Positions 33,818 through 35,752 of a DNA stretch of 35,752 bases are shown in pieces. The translations under genes and the position numbers were made by a program. The notes below the pieces were generated by a model. The model did no database searches, had not been told where the DNA came from, and saw nothing but the letters and a program-made list of their open reading frames with translations. Source of the stretch: Bigelowiella natans CCMP2755 (lineage: Eukaryota; Cercozoa; Chlorarachniophyceae); NCBI GenBank assembly GCA_000320545.1, contig ADNK01001426.1:1-35752 (forward strand), given 5' to 3'. Positions within the stretch are counted from its first letter, which is position 1; each line of letters begins with the position of its first letter.

Positions 33818-35436
33818 TGCCAAATTCTCCGATGCTGGATTTTGTTCATTGCACTCATACACACATGACGCTGATGTGAGGTGCGCAAAGCATCTTTCAC
33901 ATATGCAATGGGTTGCCGGCTCGAGCAAAGTGATAAAGGATGAAGACTACTATTCGGTCTCAATGGAAATGAAACATTTTGAAATGAATGCACGTTAACG
34001 AAACATTATAGTCCAAGACTTAGTGCCAAAATCATGATTCCTAGAATGGAATTGAAACAATGAATGAAATTAATGCTGCTGTGAACCACCTACAAATGCA
34101 AGCAACCCCAATTCATCGGCCACATGATTGATAGATGGGTCGCCACAACCCAAGATCTAAAAAGGCTAGAAGGTGTCAGAAATCACGATGTGAGAGCTGT
34201 CTGCTTTGACATGTTTCTGACAATCTCGCACAATTGTGCCGAGCTGAAGCGGTCATCGAACTAACCGCAGCTTCTTTTTTGTGTGGCGACCACGTCTAGA
34301 CGTGTAGTTCTGCATCATGATGCATCGCGCGTCAGCAGATGCACATTGATAGCTCCATGAAAGATCGTCATGACCTCCGCTAGCCAAGAATGCAACTGCG
34401 TGTCCAACAACAATGACAAACAAAGAGAAGCAGATCTCATCACTAGATCAAACAAGTTCAAAATTTGAAACCGGAATGATGCATTTTGGCATTCCCACGC
34501 AAAACATGCTGGCATGCGAGAAACACGTCAAAACCTGACAGTGATGGTGATCACATTGGCGCTAGTCCAACAGCTTGCAACTCGGTCCAACCCGGCAACG
34601 TTCACATCTTGCCCAAACCGTGTGACATTGGGCTGTGCGTGTGACGAGCGGGGCCATGACGTGTGCGCACGTGTGGCCAGGAGCAACGCGCACGTGCACG
34701 GAATCGACATGATGCAAGTTTTGTGTTCAATCTCGTTCGCATCCAGTTTTCGAGAAATTCCACTTTCATTGCCCAAAATTGAGCCATCTGCGTGCCATGC
34801 AAGGAGAAAAACCTCGTGCACTTTGGTTCCAATCTACAACTGGCTCCAAGCACAGTGGGAGTTGCAAGAAACTGTTCCTCTGAGCTGTTGATCAAGAGCC
34901 ATCTGACATGCAGCACAAGTGGTTGGGCCCAAATCGCCAAAATCTCGAGCAGACACCTCAGTTTTTGCACTTTGAAAATTGGGCAAAATTGGGAAATCAG
35001 AGTTTTCACTTTTTCAAGAAAACGCAAAAACAACTCTCATGTTGGCACGAATGCTCAGAATTGCGCGTGCACAGCAAAAAGTGATGAAAATTGTTGAAAG
35101 CACTGGTCAAACGAGCCCAGGAGTGTCAAATTGTCGACACTTGTGCGTTCCTGCGTCAGCACGTGCCGCACACCGAGAATTTGTGCAAGTGATCAAGTTC
35201 AATTGAGCCAAATTGAAGTGCGCAATGACAGCTGCACGTCAAGCAAAAAATTGTCTAAAAACATCATCCAGTTTTTGAGATGGCTCACTTTTTGTGTCAA
35301 CATTGCAACGCAAGTTTGGCCAAGCTGCACTTGGCTCAAGCGCACAGAGCGATTTGTGCACTTGCGCACAGCGCTGAACACTTGTAAACAAAATCAACAC
35401 TGCGTGCATCCACGATCACTGCACGCATCCACGCTC
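33818..35436. other. subtelomeric region without recognised genes
   Basis: About 1.6 kb between the last gene and the telomere. No microsatellites and no recognisable proteins. From about 34500 it is enriched in CACTTG, TTGCAA, GTGC and CACGTG words, similar in feel to 1900-2800. Open frames of 60-143 codons overlap on both strands with no domain features. Confidence 0.6.
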
Positions 35437-35738
35437 AGGGTAGGGTTAGGGGTTAGGGTTAGGGGTTAGGGTTAGGGGTTAGGGTTAGGGGTTAGGGTTA
35501 GGGGTTAGGGTTAGGGGTTAGGGTTAGGGTTAGGGGTTAGGGTTAGGGTTAGGGTTAGGGTTAGGGTTAGGGTTAGGGTTAGGGTTAGGGTTACGGTTAG
35601 GGTTAGGGTTAGGGTTAGGGTTAGGGTTAGGGTTAGGGTTAGGGTTAGGGTTAGGGTTAGGGTTAGGGTTAGGGTTAGGGTTAGGGTTAGGGTTAGGGTT
35701 AGGGTTAGGGTTAGGGTTAGGGTTAGGGTTAGGGTTAG
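35437..35738 (+). repeat. telomere, TTAGGG type with TTAGGGG variants
   Basis: About 300 bp of G-rich repeat reading TTAGGG towards the right end, the orientation expected for a right chromosome end. The first 100 bp largely alternate TTAGGGG and TTAGGG; the distal part is pure TTAGGG except for one TTACGG near 35593. This is the human-type repeat, also found in many stramenopiles, haptophytes and rhizarians. Confidence 0.97.
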
Positions 35739-35752
35739 GCTTCCCAGCCCTA
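35739..35752. other. non-telomeric terminal bases
   Basis: The window ends in CTTCCCAGCCCTA after the telomere repeat. The final CCCTA could be the start of C-strand telomere repeats in the opposite sense. It may be an adapter remnant, a fold-back artefact or a join. Confidence 0.6.

Noticed and set aside
1-35752. tRNA, rRNA or snRNA genes
   Set aside because: No TTCGA-arm with matching acceptor stem, no rRNA or 5S-like stretch, and no recognisable snRNA core was seen.

Overview
This is nuclear DNA of a photosynthetic microbial eukaryote, and the right edge is a chromosome end. The evidence is a block of (TTAGGG)n at the right edge, genes split into many short exons by GT-AG introns of about 60 to over 1000 bp, and four genes for plastid-type proteins (HemW, YlmG/YggT, isochorismate synthase, FtsZ). 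These four begin with a hydrophobic signal-like segment followed by a basic, Ser-rich stretch, as expected for targeting to a complex (secondary) plastid. No clear Phe follows the signal segments, so a chlorarachniophyte-like or other lineage without the strict Phe rule is possible; the species cannot be fixed from sequence alone. Introns are full of microsatellites (TA, TG, TC, TAG, CAT, AAG).

Layout, left to right: (1) 1-325, microsatellites inside the truncated hemW gene; (2) 427-1605 (-), 5' part of plastid HemW; (3) 1606-3403, gap with tandem repeats; (4) 3404-6541 (-), EF-hand plus RDD membrane protein; (5) 7133-8044 (+), BLOC1S4/cappuccino-like protein; (6) 8571-9526 (-), plastid YlmG/YggT protein; (7) 10155-18050 (+), large protein with three W/C/G-rich repeats, then coiled coil; (8) 18960-22204 (-), isochorismate synthase; (9) 22693-27991 (+), plastid FtsZ; (10) 29690-32329 (-), PAK1IP1/MAK11 WD40 protein of 60S ribosome assembly; (11) 32881-33817 (+), small basic protein with a C-box-like motif; (12) 33818-35436, subtelomere; (13) telomere.

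All gene models were assembled by hand by joining exons whose splice phases agree and whose translation follows a known family. From 3404 to 33817 eight successive genes alternate strictly in strand, giving head-to-head gaps of about 490-630 bp and tail-to-tail gaps of about 530-1700 bp. The tail-to-tail gaps are rich in CTAG and TGCA words and two of them share a dispersed repeat. The genes do not form one pathway, but HemW, YlmG, ICS and FtsZ all serve the plastid (heme/radical-SAM chemistry, envelope or nucleoid organisation, phylloquinone, division).

The most unusual signals are introns whose two ends carry complementary microsatellites able to fold together, a 69-bp tandem duplication that copies a splice donor in the ICS gene, an undescribed-looking repeat domain in gene 7, an EF-hand/RDD fusion, and an Arg/Trp-rich C-terminus on FtsZ.
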